From: an uncultured Eubacteriales bacterium
GTDB lineage: Bacteria > Bacillota > Clostridia > Oscillospirales > CAG-382
Reading direction: 5' to 3'
DNA length: 13,606 nt
Assembly (NCBI GenBank): GCA_900550505.1
Contig: URSI01000014.1
Location: 1 to 13,606 of the forward strand
A program made the translations under genes and the position numbers. Below are positions 13,457 through 13,606 of this stretch, in pieces (the first letter of the stretch is position 1; every line of letters starts with the position of its first letter). The notes under the pieces are model-generated. The model was given only the letters and a program-made list of their open reading frames with translations. It had not been told where the DNA came from and made no database searches.

Positions 13457-13606
13457 TCAGCAAAACTGCTTTACGGCCTTGACGGCAGGACCGTCAGAAG
13501 TCTCACATACACATCCCAGGGCAAAAAAGCCCGTTTCGCCGGCAAGTCTCAGGCGCGCGCCGATTTCTGCCGCAAATCCCAATTTACGAAGCAATACCGC
13601 CTGCCC
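13457..13606 (-). CDS. C-terminal fragment of an unidentified protein, possibly tRNA pseudouridine synthase B
   Basis: The minus strand is open from the window edge to TGA at 13457, giving 49 codons: GQAVLLRKLGFAAEIG, then ARLRLAGETGFFALGCV, then CETSDGPAVKAVKQFC. Base use and orientation match neighbouring genes, so it is likely real coding sequence. The pattern of a short strand, FFALG-V, and a final GxAVKAVKxF resembles the small C-terminal domain of some clostridial TruB proteins (Psi55 synthase of tRNA), but no catalytic part is in view. It could equally be another protein with a small beta-barrel end. The real call needs sequence beyond the window. Confidence 0.45.
   Translation of the reverse strand, partial: GQAVLLRKLGFAAEIGARLRLAGETGFFALGCVCETSDGPAVKAVKQFC

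Noticed and set aside
13484..13500. GACGG/CCGTC hairpin as a terminator
   Set aside because: It lies inside the coding fragment at the right edge, has a five-base stem, and is not followed by a T-run.

Overview
Apart from its first ~290 bp, the window looks like chromosomal DNA of an anaerobic Firmicute of class Clostridia. The evidence is the gene order queA-miaA-(HlyD-like)-yggS-sepF-yggT-divIVA-ileS-lspA-rluD, the Gram-positive division proteins SepF and DivIVA, AGGAGG-type ribosome binding sites, and a 4-hydroxy-tetrahydrodipicolinate synthase typical of the group. No mobile element, CRISPR array, rRNA or tRNA was seen.

Layout. (1) Positions 1-244, minus strand: the N-terminus of a Bacteroidales-type outer-membrane TonB-dependent receptor, preceded by a Bacteroidetes-like promoter box and an A/T-rich leader without Shine-Dalgarno. 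(2) At about 285-300 this sequence joins the interior of a clostridial RluA/RluD-family pseudouridine synthase, whose C-terminal third is missing. The join is most simply a metagenome-assembly chimera, and it happens to be in frame. (3) Positions 291-10097, minus strand: a nearly uninterrupted block of ten genes read queA -> miaA -> HlyD-like membrane protein -> yggS -> sepF -> yggT -> divIVA -> ileS -> lspA -> rluD. Several neighbours overlap or touch (TGAATG, ATGA), and a good promoter (TTGCAT-N17-TATAAT) lies upstream of queA. A hairpin and 215 non-coding bases after sepF may split the block in two. (4) Positions 10261-11148, plus strand: dapA, divergent from queA. (5) Positions 11161-13394, minus strand: a coupled pair (TGATG overlap) of an MR/MLE-type enolase-superfamily enzyme and a D-2-hydroxyacid dehydrogenase, convergent with dapA. 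(6) Positions 13457-13606, minus strand: the last 49 codons of an unidentified gene, perhaps truB.

How the genes fit together. The long block combines tRNA modification and charging (QueA, MiaA, IleS), cell division and polar growth (SepF, YggT, DivIVA), PLP homeostasis (YggS), lipoprotein maturation (LspA) and rRNA pseudouridylation (RluD). This is a housekeeping growth cluster. The least understood member is the HlyD/membrane-fusion-like protein between miaA and yggS, which has no transporter partner here. The enolase-superfamily/dehydrogenase pair looks like a small catabolic or detoxification module of unknown substrate. I found no clear new multi-gene system. The most important observation for a reader is the chimeric left end.
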